Assembly: GCF_027487935.1 (NCBI RefSeq) | Contig: NZ_JAIYCP010000024.1 | Location: forward strand, 61,155 to 125,154 | Direction: 5' to 3' | From: Brevundimonas sp. | GTDB taxonomy: Bacteria > Pseudomonadota > Alphaproteobacteria > Caulobacterales > Caulobacteraceae | Length of the DNA: 64,000 nt | Part shown: positions 53,287-62,196 of the stretch, piece after piece | How the letters are laid out: every line of letters begins with the position of its first letter | How positions within the stretch are numbered: the first letter of the stretch is position 1 | Program-made: the position numbers and the translations under genes | Notes under the pieces: generated by a model | The model's input: only the letters and a program-made list of their open reading frames with translations | What the model was told of the DNA's origin: nothing | The model's database searches: none

Positions 53287-54035
53287 TACGCGGCCTCCCC
53301 GAAGAAGACGTCGCCGGCGGAGATCAGCCGCAGGCTCCCGTCCGCCAGCCTCAATTTCAGCGCGCCGTCGGGGGCCACGCCCTCCGCCCGGCCCTCAATC
53401 GTTTCGCGACCCAGCCGCGCCACCGCAGGCCCGTCCAGCCCGGCCGTCCGTGCGCTCCAGGCATCGAGGATAGGCTGGAAACCAAGCGTCTCCCAGCGGG
53501 TCATCCAGACATTGAACGCTTCCGCCAGCTTCGCCGCAGCCGCCTCGATGGTCGGCGGGCTGGCGACGTCGCCACGCAGATGATGGGCCAGCGCCGTCGC
53601 GGGCCGCTCGGTCCCCTCAGGCGCGCTGACCAGATTAATCCCGATCCCGACCGCCAGCCAAAGGCCGCCGCCCTCATGCGCCCCGGACTCGACCAGCACA
53701 CCCGAGGCCTTCTGACCCGCCAGCATCACATCATTGGGCCATTTGATCGTCACCAGCGATGCCGGTGCCCAGGCGTCCAGCAGATCCGCGATGGCCAGCG
53801 CTGCGACGAAGGTGACCTGGGCCGCCTCCGCCGGCGACTTTCGGGTCACCTGCATCAGTGTGGAAAACAGGTTGCCGTCCTGGCTTTCCCATTGCCGCCC
53901 GCGACGCCCCCGCCCCGCGGTCTGGCGACGCGCAACGATCCACAACGGGCCGGTCTCGCCCGCGTCCGCGCGTCGACGGGCCTCCGCATTGGTCGAGTCG
54001 GTCTGGTCGAGCAGCAGGATCGGCGCGGCGGGCAT
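53286..54035 (-). CDS. birA: Biotin-[acetyl-CoA-carboxylase] ligase
   Basis: 249 residues, monofunctional; there is no N-terminal DNA-binding domain, so it is not a repressor. It attaches biotin to the acetyl-CoA carboxylase carrier protein. The biotin/ATP loop is [31 protein letters not shown] [20 protein letters not shown] carries the catalytic Lys, and [10 protein letters not shown] follows. A small C-terminal SH3-like domain ([19 protein letters not shown]) closes it. It lies 6 bp after nuoN, the usual alphaproteobacterial order nuoN-birA-coaX-rnj. Confidence 0.94.
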   Translation of the reverse strand: MPAAPILLLDQTDSTNAEARRRADAGETGPLWIVARRQTAGRGRRGRQWESQDGNLFSTLMQVTRKSPAEAAQVTFVAALAIADLLDAWAPASLVTIKWPNDVMLAGQKASGVLVESGAHEGGGLWLAVGIGINLVSAPEGTERPATALAHHLRGDVASPPTIEAAAAKLAEAFNVWMTRWETLGFQPILDAWSARTAGLDGPAVARLGRETIEGRAEGVAPDGALKLRLADGSLRLISAGDVFFGEAA

Positions 54036-54041
54036 CCGCCC

Positions 54042-55490
54042 CTACCCGGCTCCGAAACCGGTCGCGGCGATGCCGGCGAAATGGTCGATCCAGCCGATGG
54101 CGACGATCACCAGCGGGAAGGAGAAGGCGGCAGACGCCCAGGCGATGGTCCTCGCCTCGATCGGCGACGCATCCGTCGGCCCCACGCCCTCGGGCGTCGG
54201 ATCGAACCACATCAGCTTGATGATGCGCAGATAATAGAAGCCGGCCACGACCGAGGCGACCAGACCGGCCGCACCGACCATCCAGTAGCCGGCGTCAGCC
54301 GCCGCGCCGAAGACATAGAATTTGGCCCAGAAGCCGGCCAGCGGCGGCATCCCCAGCACTGACAGCGACAGCACCGTCAGGGCAATGGCCGTCACCGGCT
54401 TGTCCTTCCGAAGTCCGGCCAGATCGGCGATCCTGCGGATCGGCTTTCCGCCGCGCGACAACGACAGCAGGATGGCGAAGAAGCCGAACTGGTCGATGAC
54501 ATACAGGGTCATGAACACCAGCATGGCCTGGACGCCCGCAGTGGTCCCGGCCGCAATCCCCAGCAGGGCGTAGCCGATGTTGGCGATCGACGAATAGGCC
54601 AGCAGCCGCTGCAGGTCTTTCTGCACCAGACCGCCGAACGCCCCGACGGCGAAGGAAATCAGCGCGATCAGGATCAGCACCTGGGCCCACTGGTCATGCG
54701 AACCGCCGAAAGCCCCTTCCAGCGTCCGTGCGATCAACACCATGGCCGCCACCTTGGGTGCCGTGGCGAACAGGGCCACGACCGGGGTCGGGGCCCCCTC
54801 ATAGACGTCCGGTGTCCACATGTGGAACGGCGCGGCGGAGACCTTGAAGGCCAGGCCGCAGATCAGGAACACCAGGCCGAAGATGAGGCCTGTGGACTCG
54901 TTGGCGGCGGCATAGGCGGCGATCTCATCGAAGCGCATCGATCCGGTGAAGCCGTAGATCAGGCTCGCGCCGTACAGCAGAAGACCGGACGACAGCGCCC
55001 CCAGCACGAAATACTTCAGACCCGCCTCGGACGCCTTCAGGTCGTCGCGATGGTAGGCCGCCAGAACATAGAGGGCCAGCGAGTGCAGTTCGATGCCCAC
55101 ATAGAGCGAGATCAGATCACCCGACGACGCCATCATCCCCATGCCGGCCGAGGCCAGCACGATCAGGACGGGATATTCGAATTTGGCGATCTTCGCGCGG
55201 CGCATCCAGCCGTCGCCAAGCACAACGGCCACGGCGCTGGACAGGAAGATCAGGGCCTTGCCGTAGACGGCCAGAGGGTCGGCCACATAGGCACCGTTGA
55301 AGGCCATACCCAGCGGGCCGGTAACGGTCACGGCGGTCGCGGCGACCAGCAGGGCCACCGAAAGGATGGAGATCAGACGCGCGCTCTTCTCGCCCATGAA
55401 GGCACCGAGCATCAGAAGCACAAGTCCGCCGACCGCGAGCGTGCTCTCGGGGGCGGACAGGCGCAGGGCGAAATCAAGATCTGGCATCAT
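54042..55490 (-). CDS. nuoN: NADH-quinone oxidoreductase subunit N
   Basis: 482 residues, an antiporter-like membrane subunit of complex I with about 14 helices. SLYVGIELHSLALYVL and the Lys-bearing helix (LKYFVLGALSSGLLLYGASLIYG) are the proton-channel landmarks; FHMWTPDVYEGAPTPV and LLAYSSIANIGYALLG are family signatures. It is the last nuo gene, 4 bp after nuoM and 6 bp before birA. Confidence 0.95.
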   Translation of the reverse strand: MMPDLDFALRLSAPESTLAVGGLVLLMLGAFMGEKSARLISILSVALLVAATAVTVTGPLGMAFNGAYVADPLAVYGKALIFLSSAVAVVLGDGWMRRAKIAKFEYPVLIVLASAGMGMMASSGDLISLYVGIELHSLALYVLAAYHRDDLKASEAGLKYFVLGALSSGLLLYGASLIYGFTGSMRFDEIAAYAAANESTGLIFGLVFLICGLAFKVSAAPFHMWTPDVYEGAPTPVVALFATAPKVAAMVLIARTLEGAFGGSHDQWAQVLILIALISFAVGAFGGLVQKDLQRLLAYSSIANIGYALLGIAAGTTAGVQAMLVFMTLYVIDQFGFFAILLSLSRGGKPIRRIADLAGLRKDKPVTAIALTVLSLSVLGMPPLAGFWAKFYVFGAAADAGYWMVGAAGLVASVVAGFYYLRIIKLMWFDPTPEGVGPTDASPIEARTIAWASAAFSFPLVIVAIGWIDHFAGIAATGFGAG

Positions 55491-55494
55491 CGTC

Positions 55495-56997
55495 TCACCC
55501 GCCGATCGCGGCGCGATAGGTGGTCGTCAGGGCCTCGACCGAGGCGGCGGTATAATCCAGCACCAGTCCGGGCTGGAAGCCCAGCCACAGGGTGCCGATG
55601 ATCAGCGGGGCGAAGATCAGCAGTTCGCGCTTGTCGACATCGGTGATCGCCTTCATCGCCGGGTTGGTGATCTCGCCGAACATGACGTTGCGATAGAGCG
55701 TCAGCGCATAGACGGCCGAGAAGATCACGCCCGAGGCGGCGAACAGGGCCGTCCAGGTCGATACCTCATAGATGCCGACCATGGTCAGGATCTCGCCGAT
55801 AAATCCCGAGGTCCCCGGCAGGCCGACATTGGCCATGGTGAAAAGCATGAAGATGGCTGCAAACCAGGGCATGCGCGCGGTGAGGCCGCCATACAGGGCA
55901 ATCTCGCGGGTATGCATCCGGTCATAGACAACGCCGACGCAGAGGAAGAGCGCGCCCGAGATCAGGCCGTGGCTCAGCATCTGGAACACGGCACCCTGCA
56001 CGCCCTGATCATTGCCGGCGAAGATGCCCATGGTCACAAAGCCCATGTGGGCGACCGATGAATAGGCGATCAGCTTCTTCATGTCCGTCTGCCGGAAGGC
56101 GACCAGCGAGGTGTAGACGATGGCGATCGCCGACAGGGCGAACACCAGCGGGGCGAAGGTCTGCGACGCCTGCGGGAACATGGGCAGGTTGAACAGCAGG
56201 AAACCGTAGCCGCCCAGCTTCAGCAGGATGCCGGCCAGAATGACCGACCCGGCTGTCGGAGCCTGAACGTGGGCGTCGGGCAGCCAGGTGTGCACCGGCC
56301 ACATCGGCATCTTGACCGCGAAGGAGGCGAAGAAGGCCAGCCACAGCAGCGGCTGCACCGTCGGACTGAAGGCATACGCCTTCAGCTCCGGGATGCTGGT
56401 GGTGCCGGTCTCGGCCGCCATCCACAGCATGGCCAGCAGCATCAGGACGGACCCCAGCAGGGTGTAGAGGAAGAATTTGTACGAAGCATAGATCCGGTTC
56501 GCCCCGCCCCACACGCCGATGATGATGAACATCGGCACCAGGGTGCCTTCGAAGAACATGTAGAACAGGAACAGGTCCAGCGAGGTGAACACCCCGATGA
56601 CCAGGGTCTCCAGCACCAGGAAGGCGATCATGTAGTCGACGACCCGGTCCTTGATCGTGGTCCAGCTCGCCAGAATGCAGATCGGCATGAGGAAGGCCGT
56701 CAGCAGCACGAAAAGGATCGAAATCCCGTCCACGCCCATGTGGTACTGGGCACCCACGAACCAGACGTATCGCTCGACAAACTGATAGGCGGCGCTGGAC
56801 GGATCGAAATTCGCGACGAGCACGATTGAGACGGCCAGGGTCACGAGTGTCGTCAGCAGGGCGATCCAGCGCGCCGCGCCGTCTGCGCCGGCCTTGTTGA
56901 ACAGCCGCGCCAGCAGGATCAGGCCCGCGCCGACCAGCGGCAGGAAGGTGACGACGCTGAGAATATAGGGGATCTGGGGCAAGATCAGGCTCCCCAC
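55495..56997 (-). CDS. nuoM: NADH-quinone oxidoreductase subunit M
   Basis: 500 residues, the second antiporter-like proton-pumping subunit of complex I. About 14 membrane helices are visible. [28 protein letters not shown] [41 protein letters not shown] and [11 protein letters not shown] are signatures, with the conserved proton-path Glu and Lys expected in these helices. Its start overlaps the end of nuoL by 13 bp. Confidence 0.95.
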   Translation of the reverse strand: MGSLILPQIPYILSVVTFLPLVGAGLILLARLFNKAGADGAARWIALLTTLVTLAVSIVLVANFDPSSAAYQFVERYVWFVGAQYHMGVDGISILFVLLTAFLMPICILASWTTIKDRVVDYMIAFLVLETLVIGVFTSLDLFLFYMFFEGTLVPMFIIIGVWGGANRIYASYKFFLYTLLGSVLMLLAMLWMAAETGTTSIPELKAYAFSPTVQPLLWLAFFASFAVKMPMWPVHTWLPDAHVQAPTAGSVILAGILLKLGGYGFLLFNLPMFPQASQTFAPLVFALSAIAIVYTSLVAFRQTDMKKLIAYSSVAHMGFVTMGIFAGNDQGVQGAVFQMLSHGLISGALFLCVGVVYDRMHTREIALYGGLTARMPWFAAIFMLFTMANVGLPGTSGFIGEILTMVGIYEVSTWTALFAASGVIFSAVYALTLYRNVMFGEITNPAMKAITDVDKRELLIFAPLIIGTLWLGFQPGLVLDYTAASVEALTTTYRAAIGG

Positions 56998-59066
56998 GTA
57001 TAGATGGCGAAGGCGAGGAAGCCGGCGAGGCCGAGCAGCATCACGAAGGCGTAGAAATAGACATAGCCGGACTGGAAGCGGCTCAGGCCGCCCGCGAGTT
57101 TCCGCGACAGCCAGGCCATGCCGTTGGGCCCGCCGCCGTCGATGATCTTCACGTCGCCGACCTTCCAGAACAGGTCACCGACCGCCCGGGCACCCTTGAC
57201 GAACACGACGTCGTACAGCTCGTCGAAATACCATTTGTTGTAGAGGAAGCCGTGCACGATGCCGCCTCGGTCGGCCATCCGACGCGCCATGCCTTCCTTC
57301 ATCACATAGAGCCAGAAGGCGGCGAAACTGCCGATCAGGGTCAGGATCAGCGGCGACCATTTCACCCAGAGCGGAACGTAGTGGCTGTCGTGCAGGACGT
57401 GGTTGGCCTCGGACACGAAGATCGCCCCCCGCCAGAAATCATGCTCGTAATCGCCGATGAACCAGGGGGCAAAGACGAAGCCCGCAGCGATCGCCCCGAC
57501 CGCCAGCAGCAGTAGCGGCACCAGCATTACCAGCGGGCTCTCATGCGGCTTCAGCGGGCCGTGGTGGGCATGATCGTCATGGTCATGGTCGCCATGGGCA
57601 TGGTCGTCAGCATGCGTGGCGTGGTCCACGTGGACGTGGTCGTCATGCGCATGATCGTCGTGATTTTCATCCTTCCACACCGGCTTGTTGTGGAAGGTCA
57701 TGAACACCAGACGCCATGAGTAGTAGGCGGTCAGGCCGGCGGCGAGGATGCCGACGAAGAAGGCGAACAGGCCCATGGCTGAATGGCCATTGGTGAACGA
57801 GGCAAAGGCACTCTCGATGATGGAGTCCTTGGAATAGAAGCCCGCCAGACCGCCGACGCCGGGAATGCCAAGGCCGGTGATGGCGATGGTGCCGATCGTC
57901 ATGACCGCATAGGTCACCGGCAGCAGCTTCCACAGCCCACCCATCTTCCGCATGTCCTGCTCGTGGTGCATCCCGTGGATCACCGAGCCCGCACCGAGGA
58001 ACAGCAGGGCCTTGAAGAAGGCGTGGGTGAACAGATGGAACATCGCGGCCTGGTAGGCACCGACGCCCGCCGCGAAGAACATGTAGCCGAGCTGCGAACA
58101 GGTCGAATAGGCGATCACCCGTTTGATGTCGTTCTGGGCCAGGCCGACAGTGGCGGCAAACAGGGCCGTGACCGCACCGGTCAGGGCGATGATGGCCGAG
58201 GCGACCGGGGCATACTCATAGATCGGCGACAGCAGGCAGACCATGTAGACGCCGGCGGTGACCATCGTCGCCGCGTGGATCAGGGCTGAAACCGGGGTCG
58301 GGCCCTCCATGGCGTCGGGCAGCCAGGTGTGCAGGAAGAACTGGGCCGACTTGCCCATCGCACCCACGAACAGCAGGGCACCGGCGAGATCGAGCGCCGA
58401 CCAGGTGTGACCGAGGAAGACCCAGCCCGTTCCGGCCTTGGCGGCGATCATGGGGAACAGTTCGGCGAACTGGATCGTGCCGAACATCCAGAACACCGTC
58501 AGGATGCCGAGAGCAAAGCCGAAGTCGCCGACGCGGTTGACCACAAAGGCCTTGATGGCGGCGGCGCTGGCGGTGGACTTCTTGTACCAGAAACCGATCA
58601 GCAGATAGGACGCCAGCCCCACCCCTTCCCAGCCGAAGAACAGCTGCATGAAGTCGGCGGCGGTCACCAGAGCCAGCATGGCGAAGGTGAACAGCGAGAG
58701 ATAGGCGAAGAACCGCGGCTTGTCGGGATCCTCGGCCATATAACCCCAGGAATAGAGGTGGACGAGCGAGGACACGCTGGTGACCACGACCAGCATGACC
58801 GCCGAAAGGGCGTCGATGCGGATCGACCAGACCGACTGGAAATCGCCGACGTTGATGAAGGGGAACAGTTCGACCGTGAAGGCTTCAAGCCCGCCCCAGG
58901 TCCATTGGCTGAACACGATCCACGAAACGACGCACGAGAAGAACAGCAGGCCGGTGGTGATCGATTTGGACACCAGGTCGCCAAGCCGCCGGCCGCTCAG
59001 GCCGACGATAACGGCGCCCAGCAGCGGCGCGAAGACGCCGAGGGTGACGAGAAGCGCGAGGTCCAC
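56985..59066 (-). CDS. nuoL: NADH-quinone oxidoreductase subunit L, with His/Asp-rich insert
   Basis: 693 residues, longer than the ~610 of E. coli. It is the distal antiporter-like subunit of complex I, carrying the long lateral helix. [55 protein letters not shown] and [22 protein letters not shown] are conserved. Between residues about 467 and 502 (57559-57668 on the plus strand) there is a stretch made almost only of His, Asp and Ala (for example [20 protein letters not shown]), in a loop before the last helices. It could bind metal ions or protons. nuoK precedes by 2 bp and nuoM overlaps. Confidence 0.96.
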   Translation of the reverse strand: MDLALLVTLGVFAPLLGAVIVGLSGRRLGDLVSKSITTGLLFFSCVVSWIVFSQWTWGGLEAFTVELFPFINVGDFQSVWSIRIDALSAVMLVVVTSVSSLVHLYSWGYMAEDPDKPRFFAYLSLFTFAMLALVTAADFMQLFFGWEGVGLASYLLIGFWYKKSTASAAAIKAFVVNRVGDFGFALGILTVFWMFGTIQFAELFPMIAAKAGTGWVFLGHTWSALDLAGALLFVGAMGKSAQFFLHTWLPDAMEGPTPVSALIHAATMVTAGVYMVCLLSPIYEYAPVASAIIALTGAVTALFAATVGLAQNDIKRVIAYSTCSQLGYMFFAAGVGAYQAAMFHLFTHAFFKALLFLGAGSVIHGMHHEQDMRKMGGLWKLLPVTYAVMTIGTIAITGLGIPGVGGLAGFYSKDSIIESAFASFTNGHSAMGLFAFFVGILAAGLTAYYSWRLVFMTFHNKPVWKDENHDDHAHDDHVHVDHATHADDHAHGDHDHDDHAHHGPLKPHESPLVMLVPLLLLAVGAIAAGFVFAPWFIGDYEHDFWRGAIFVSEANHVLHDSHYVPLWVKWSPLILTLIGSFAAFWLYVMKEGMARRMADRGGIVHGFLYNKWYFDELYDVVFVKGARAVGDLFWKVGDVKIIDGGGPNGMAWLSRKLAGGLSRFQSGYVYFYAFVMLLGLAGFLAFAIYTWGA

Positions 59067-59068
59067 GG

Positions 59069-59377
59069 TCAGCCCTTCATCACGGAGGCGTCATCAACCG
59101 CGATGTCGCCGCGGTTGCGGAAGAAGGTCACCAGAATGGCAAGGCCGATGGCGGCCTCGGCCGCGGCCACGGTCAGGACGAACATGGCCATGATCTGACC
59201 CTGGACGTCATTGAGATAGGCCGAAAAGGCGACGAAATTGATGTTCACGGCCAACAGGATCAGCTCGACAGACATCAGGATGATGATGACGTTCTTGCGG
59301 TTCACGAAGATGCCGAAGACGCCGATGGTGAAGAGCATCGCGCCCACCGCCAGATAGTGCTGCAGGGTGATGTCCAT
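59069..59377 (-). CDS. nuoK: NADH-quinone oxidoreductase subunit K
   Basis: 102 residues, three membrane helices, the small core subunit with the conserved Glu residues in helices 2 and 3 ([16 protein letters not shown] and [15 protein letters not shown]). [20 protein letters not shown] is the family signature. It overlaps nuoJ by 1 bp and lies 2 bp before nuoL, so J-K-L are closely coupled. Confidence 0.96.
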   Translation of the reverse strand: MDITLQHYLAVGAMLFTIGVFGIFVNRKNVIIILMSVELILLAVNINFVAFSAYLNDVQGQIMAMFVLTVAAAEAAIGLAILVTFFRNRGDIAVDDASVMKG

Positions 59378-60003
59378 CAGACCAGATCCTCCGGGGTAAC
59401 GCCGGCACCGGTGGTCACGGATTTGACCTCCATGGCCGTCTTCGCATCGCGACCGACCTGACGGGCGATATTCTGACGCTTGATGCCGGGCTTGTGGCGC
59501 AGGGTCAGGACGATGGCCCCGATCATGGCGATCAACAGCACGATCCCCGCCGCCTGGAAGATGTAGACATAGTCCGTGTAGAGTACCCGACCGATGGCCT
59601 CGACATTGGACATCTCAGCCGTCGCTGCGACCGGGCCGACAGCGTCAGCCGCCGCGCCGCCGCTCACGACGGCAAAGGAAATCACGATCATCTCGACCAG
59701 CAGTATGCCCGCAACGATCGCCGCCAGCGGCAGGTAGCGGGCGTAGCCCTCGCGCAGGCGCACGAAGTCGACGTCCAGCATCATGACCACGAACAGGAAC
59801 AGCACGGCTACGGCGCCCACATAGACGACCACCAGCAGCATCGCGAGGAACTCCGCACCGAGCAGGACGAACAGCCCCGCTGACGAGAAGAAGGCCAGGA
59901 TCAGCCACAGCACGCTGTGCACGGGGTTCTTCGCCGTGACGACCATGAGGCCGCCCAGCACGGCCACCGTGGCCAGCAGATAGAAGGCAATGCCTTGCAA
60001 CAT
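59377..60003 (-). CDS. nuoJ: NADH-quinone oxidoreductase subunit J
   Basis: 208 residues with five membrane helices. [46 protein letters not shown] is the family core, in which helix 3 contains the pi-bulge-type segment. The C-terminal ~35 residues are polar and probably face the cytoplasm. It is 74 bp after nuoI, the largest gap in the nuo run, and that gap contains a hairpin. It overlaps nuoK by 1 bp. Confidence 0.94.
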   Translation of the reverse strand: MLQGIAFYLLATVAVLGGLMVVTAKNPVHSVLWLILAFFSSAGLFVLLGAEFLAMLLVVVYVGAVAVLFLFVVMMLDVDFVRLREGYARYLPLAAIVAGILLVEMIVISFAVVSGGAAADAVGPVAATAEMSNVEAIGRVLYTDYVYIFQAAGIVLLIAMIGAIVLTLRHKPGIKRQNIARQVGRDAKTAMEVKSVTTGAGVTPEDLV

Positions 60004-60032
60004 CGGAGGCCTCAGCCCCTTTCGGTTAATGG

Positions 60033-60061
60033 AGGACGATCCCCTTCGGAATCGCCGTCCT
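60033..60061 (-). other. Intercistronic hairpin between nuoI and nuoJ
   Basis: AGGAC (plus 60033-60037) pairs with GTCCT (60057-60061), and the inner GATCCC-type arm pairs with GGAATC across a TTC-containing loop with a small bulge. It is the only such structure in the nuo run. No T-run follows on the minus strand, so mRNA processing or differential stability is more likely than termination. Confidence 0.4.
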
Positions 60062-60077
60062 GTTCAGCGTCTGCGCC

Positions 60078-60569
60078 TTAACGGTAAGGCGCGTCGAGTT
60101 CCAGATTCTTCGCGATCAGTCGTTCCCAGCGGTCGCCGTTGGCGAGCAACCGGTCCTTGTCGTAGAGCAGCTCTTCACGGGTCTCGACCGTGAACTCCGA
60201 GTTCGGCCCCTCGACGATGGCGTCGACCGGGCAGGCCTCGGCGCACAGGCCGCAGTAGATGCATTTGACCATGTCGATGTCATAGCGGGTCGTGCGGCGG
60301 CTGCCGTCGGCGCGGGGTTCGGCCTCGATGGTGATGGCCTGGGCCGGGCAGATGGCCTCGCACAGCTTGCAGGCGATGCAGCGTTCCTCGCCGTTCGCAT
60401 AGCGGCGCAGGGCGTGCTCGCCCCTAAACCTCGGCGATTGCGGATTGCGCTCGAACGGATAGTTCACCGTGGCCTTGGGACGGGCCATGTATTTCAGCGA
60501 CAGGCCGATCGCGCCGACGGCATCGATCAGAAGCGCGCCCTTCGCAGCCTGGACAAGACGGTTGAACAT
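60078..60569 (-). CDS. nuoI: NADH-quinone oxidoreductase subunit I
   Basis: 163 residues from ATG 60569. It carries two [4Fe-4S] clusters (N6a, N6b): [12 protein letters not shown] and [12 protein letters not shown]. An amphipathic N-terminal helix is present ([18 protein letters not shown]). [12 protein letters not shown] and [12 protein letters not shown] are typical. It passes electrons from NuoG-side clusters toward the quinone. Longer upstream frames cross the two lipoprotein genes and were rejected. Its ATG shares one base with the stop of the second lipoprotein gene. Confidence 0.96.
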   Translation of the reverse strand: MFNRLVQAAKGALLIDAVGAIGLSLKYMARPKATVNYPFERNPQSPRFRGEHALRRYANGEERCIACKLCEAICPAQAITIEAEPRADGSRRTTRYDIDMVKCIYCGLCAEACPVDAIVEGPNSEFTVETREELLYDKDRLLANGDRWERLIAKNLELDAPYR

Positions 60570-60778
60570 TACTGGCTGGCTCCGGCGCGGGCGCACTCGC
60601 GGGTGTATCGCTCGCTCTGTTTGTCCATGGTTTCGCAACGACGCAGGCGCTCGGCCTCCTGCCGCTGGATGCGCTCCTGCCTCTGCTGCCACTGATAGGG
60701 CGAGACCGGCTCGGGTTCGTAGGTGCTGCAGGCCGAAAGGGCCGCGGCCACCAGCATGAGGGTCAGGGCGCGCCGCAT
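60569..60778 (-). CDS. Small lipoprotein inside the nuo operon (second)
   Basis: 69 residues from ATG 60778, chosen because AGGAGG lies 5-7 nt upstream. A lipoprotein signal is visible ([17 protein letters not shown], with the acylated Cys at 17). The mature part is short, polar and rich in Gln, Arg and Glu ([17 protein letters not shown]), probably a single amphipathic helix, with two more Cys (CETM, RECAR). It is not a known complex I subunit. It overlaps the first lipoprotein gene and nuoI by one base each, so it must be co-translated with complex I. Function unknown. Confidence 0.8.
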   Translation of the reverse strand: MRRALTLMLVAAALSACSTYEPEPVSPYQWQQRQERIQRQEAERLRRCETMDKQSERYTRECARAGASQ

Positions 60779-61005
60779 CACTTCCTCCTGACCACGACGT
60801 CGCAACCTTCCGGCTGGTCATCGCGATCTGTGCGGCTGTCGCGGCAGGCGGGATGCATACGATCCGCCCGGGCGCGGGCCTGCTCTGCCCGCTCGAGGGT
60901 GCCGACCGAGGTCGTCTCCTCGACCCGCGGGTCAAACCGGAAGCTGCAGCCCCCGGCCGCAACGGCCGTCAGCACGGCGCAGGAAAGGACCAGCGCCCGG
61001 CTCAC
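60778..61005 (-). CDS. Small lipoprotein inside the nuo operon (first)
   Basis: 75 residues from a GTG at 61005. A lipoprotein signal is visible ([20 protein letters not shown], acylated Cys at 20, followed by Ser-Phe). The mature part is short and charged with two further Cys ([14 protein letters not shown]), which could form a disulfide. The GTG overlaps the nuoH stop by 4 bp (GTGA), and the stop shares one base with the next lipoprotein start. It is not a known complex I subunit; its role is unknown. The exact overlaps make it hard to regard as chance. Confidence 0.75.
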   Translation of the reverse strand: MSRALVLSCAVLTAVAAGGCSFRFDPRVEETTSVGTLERAEQARARADRMHPACRDSRTDRDDQPEGCDVVVRRK

Positions 61006-62192
61006 AGCAGCCCCGCCTTCGTGGCCACAAGCCAGCCCGAGACAATGACCACGCAGACCAGCGAGGTCGGCAGGAAGATCTTCCAGCCCAGACGCATCAG
61101 CTGGTCATAGCGGTAGCGGGGCACAAAGGCCTTCACCAGGGCGATCATGCAGAACCAGAATACGGTCTTGGCCAGGAAGGTGACCAGATAGATCCCCTGC
61201 TCCAGCCAGCCCGGCAGGCTGTCCAGCCAATACTGCGGCACGCCCGGATTCCATCCGCCGAAGAACAGCAGGGTAATCATGGCGCACATGAAGACGATGT
61301 TGGCGTATTCGCCGATCATGAACAGCAGGTACGGGGTCGAGCTGTATTCGACCTGGTAGCCGGCCACGAGCTCGGACTCGGCCTCGGGCAGGTCGAAGGG
61401 CGGACGGTTGGTCTCGGCCAGGGCCGAGACGAAGAAGATGATCGCCATCGGCCACATCACCACGATCAGCGGCCAGGTCCCGGACCCGCCACCGAAGGCG
61501 AACCAGTTCCAGAACATGCCCTGCTGCTGGGTCACGATCGAGGTCAGGTTCATGGTCCCGGCCAGCAGGATGACATTGATGATCACCAGGCCGATGGAGA
61601 CCTCATAGGACACCATCTGCGCGGCGGACCGCAGCGAGCCGAGGAACGGATACTTCGAATTCGAAGCCCAGCCGCCCATGATGATGCCGTAAACACCCAG
61701 CGAGCTGATCGCGAAGATGTACAGAATGCCGACGTTGAGGTCGGAGATGACCCAGCCCGGCGCGAACGGAATGGCCGCCCAGGCGATGAAGGCCAGGATG
61801 AAGGTCAGCAGCGGTGCCAGCAGGAAGACCACCTTGTCGGCACCCGCCGGCACGATGATTTCCTTGAGAACGAATTTGAAGAAGTCGGCGAACGACTGCA
61901 GCAGACCGAATGGCCCGACCACATTGGGGCCCTTGCGCATCTGCACGCCGGCCCAGATCTTCCGGTCGGCCAGCAGCAGAAAGGCCAGCGAAATCAGGAT
62001 TCCGACGGTGACCAGAAGGATGCCGCCGGCGGTGATCAGCAGCCACCCGACCGGGCTCGTCCAGAAGGTCGGGGGAATCTGACCCCAGAGCCAGACGGCC
62101 AGAAATCCGAGACCGCCTGCGATGGCCAGACCGACGACGCTCAGGAAGATCGTCGCCAGCGGGTTCGAGCGATGGGTTACGACGTCGGTCAT
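61002..62192 (-). CDS. nuoH: NADH-quinone oxidoreductase subunit H
   Basis: 396 residues, the quinone-site membrane subunit with 8 helices, about 40 residues longer at the N-terminus than many homologues ([20 protein letters not shown]). [39 protein letters not shown] is the conserved first loop. [26 protein letters not shown] is the E-rich loop lining the quinone tunnel. It lies 4 bp after nuoG and is followed, with overlap, by the two lipoprotein genes. Confidence 0.96.
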   Translation of the reverse strand: MTDVVTHRSNPLATIFLSVVGLAIAGGLGFLAVWLWGQIPPTFWTSPVGWLLITAGGILLVTVGILISLAFLLLADRKIWAGVQMRKGPNVVGPFGLLQSFADFFKFVLKEIIVPAGADKVVFLLAPLLTFILAFIAWAAIPFAPGWVISDLNVGILYIFAISSLGVYGIIMGGWASNSKYPFLGSLRSAAQMVSYEVSIGLVIINVILLAGTMNLTSIVTQQQGMFWNWFAFGGGSGTWPLIVVMWPMAIIFFVSALAETNRPPFDLPEAESELVAGYQVEYSSTPYLLFMIGEYANIVFMCAMITLLFFGGWNPGVPQYWLDSLPGWLEQGIYLVTFLAKTVFWFCMIALVKAFVPRYRYDQLMRLGWKIFLPTSLVCVVIVSGWLVATKAGLL

Positions 62193-62196
62193 CGCC

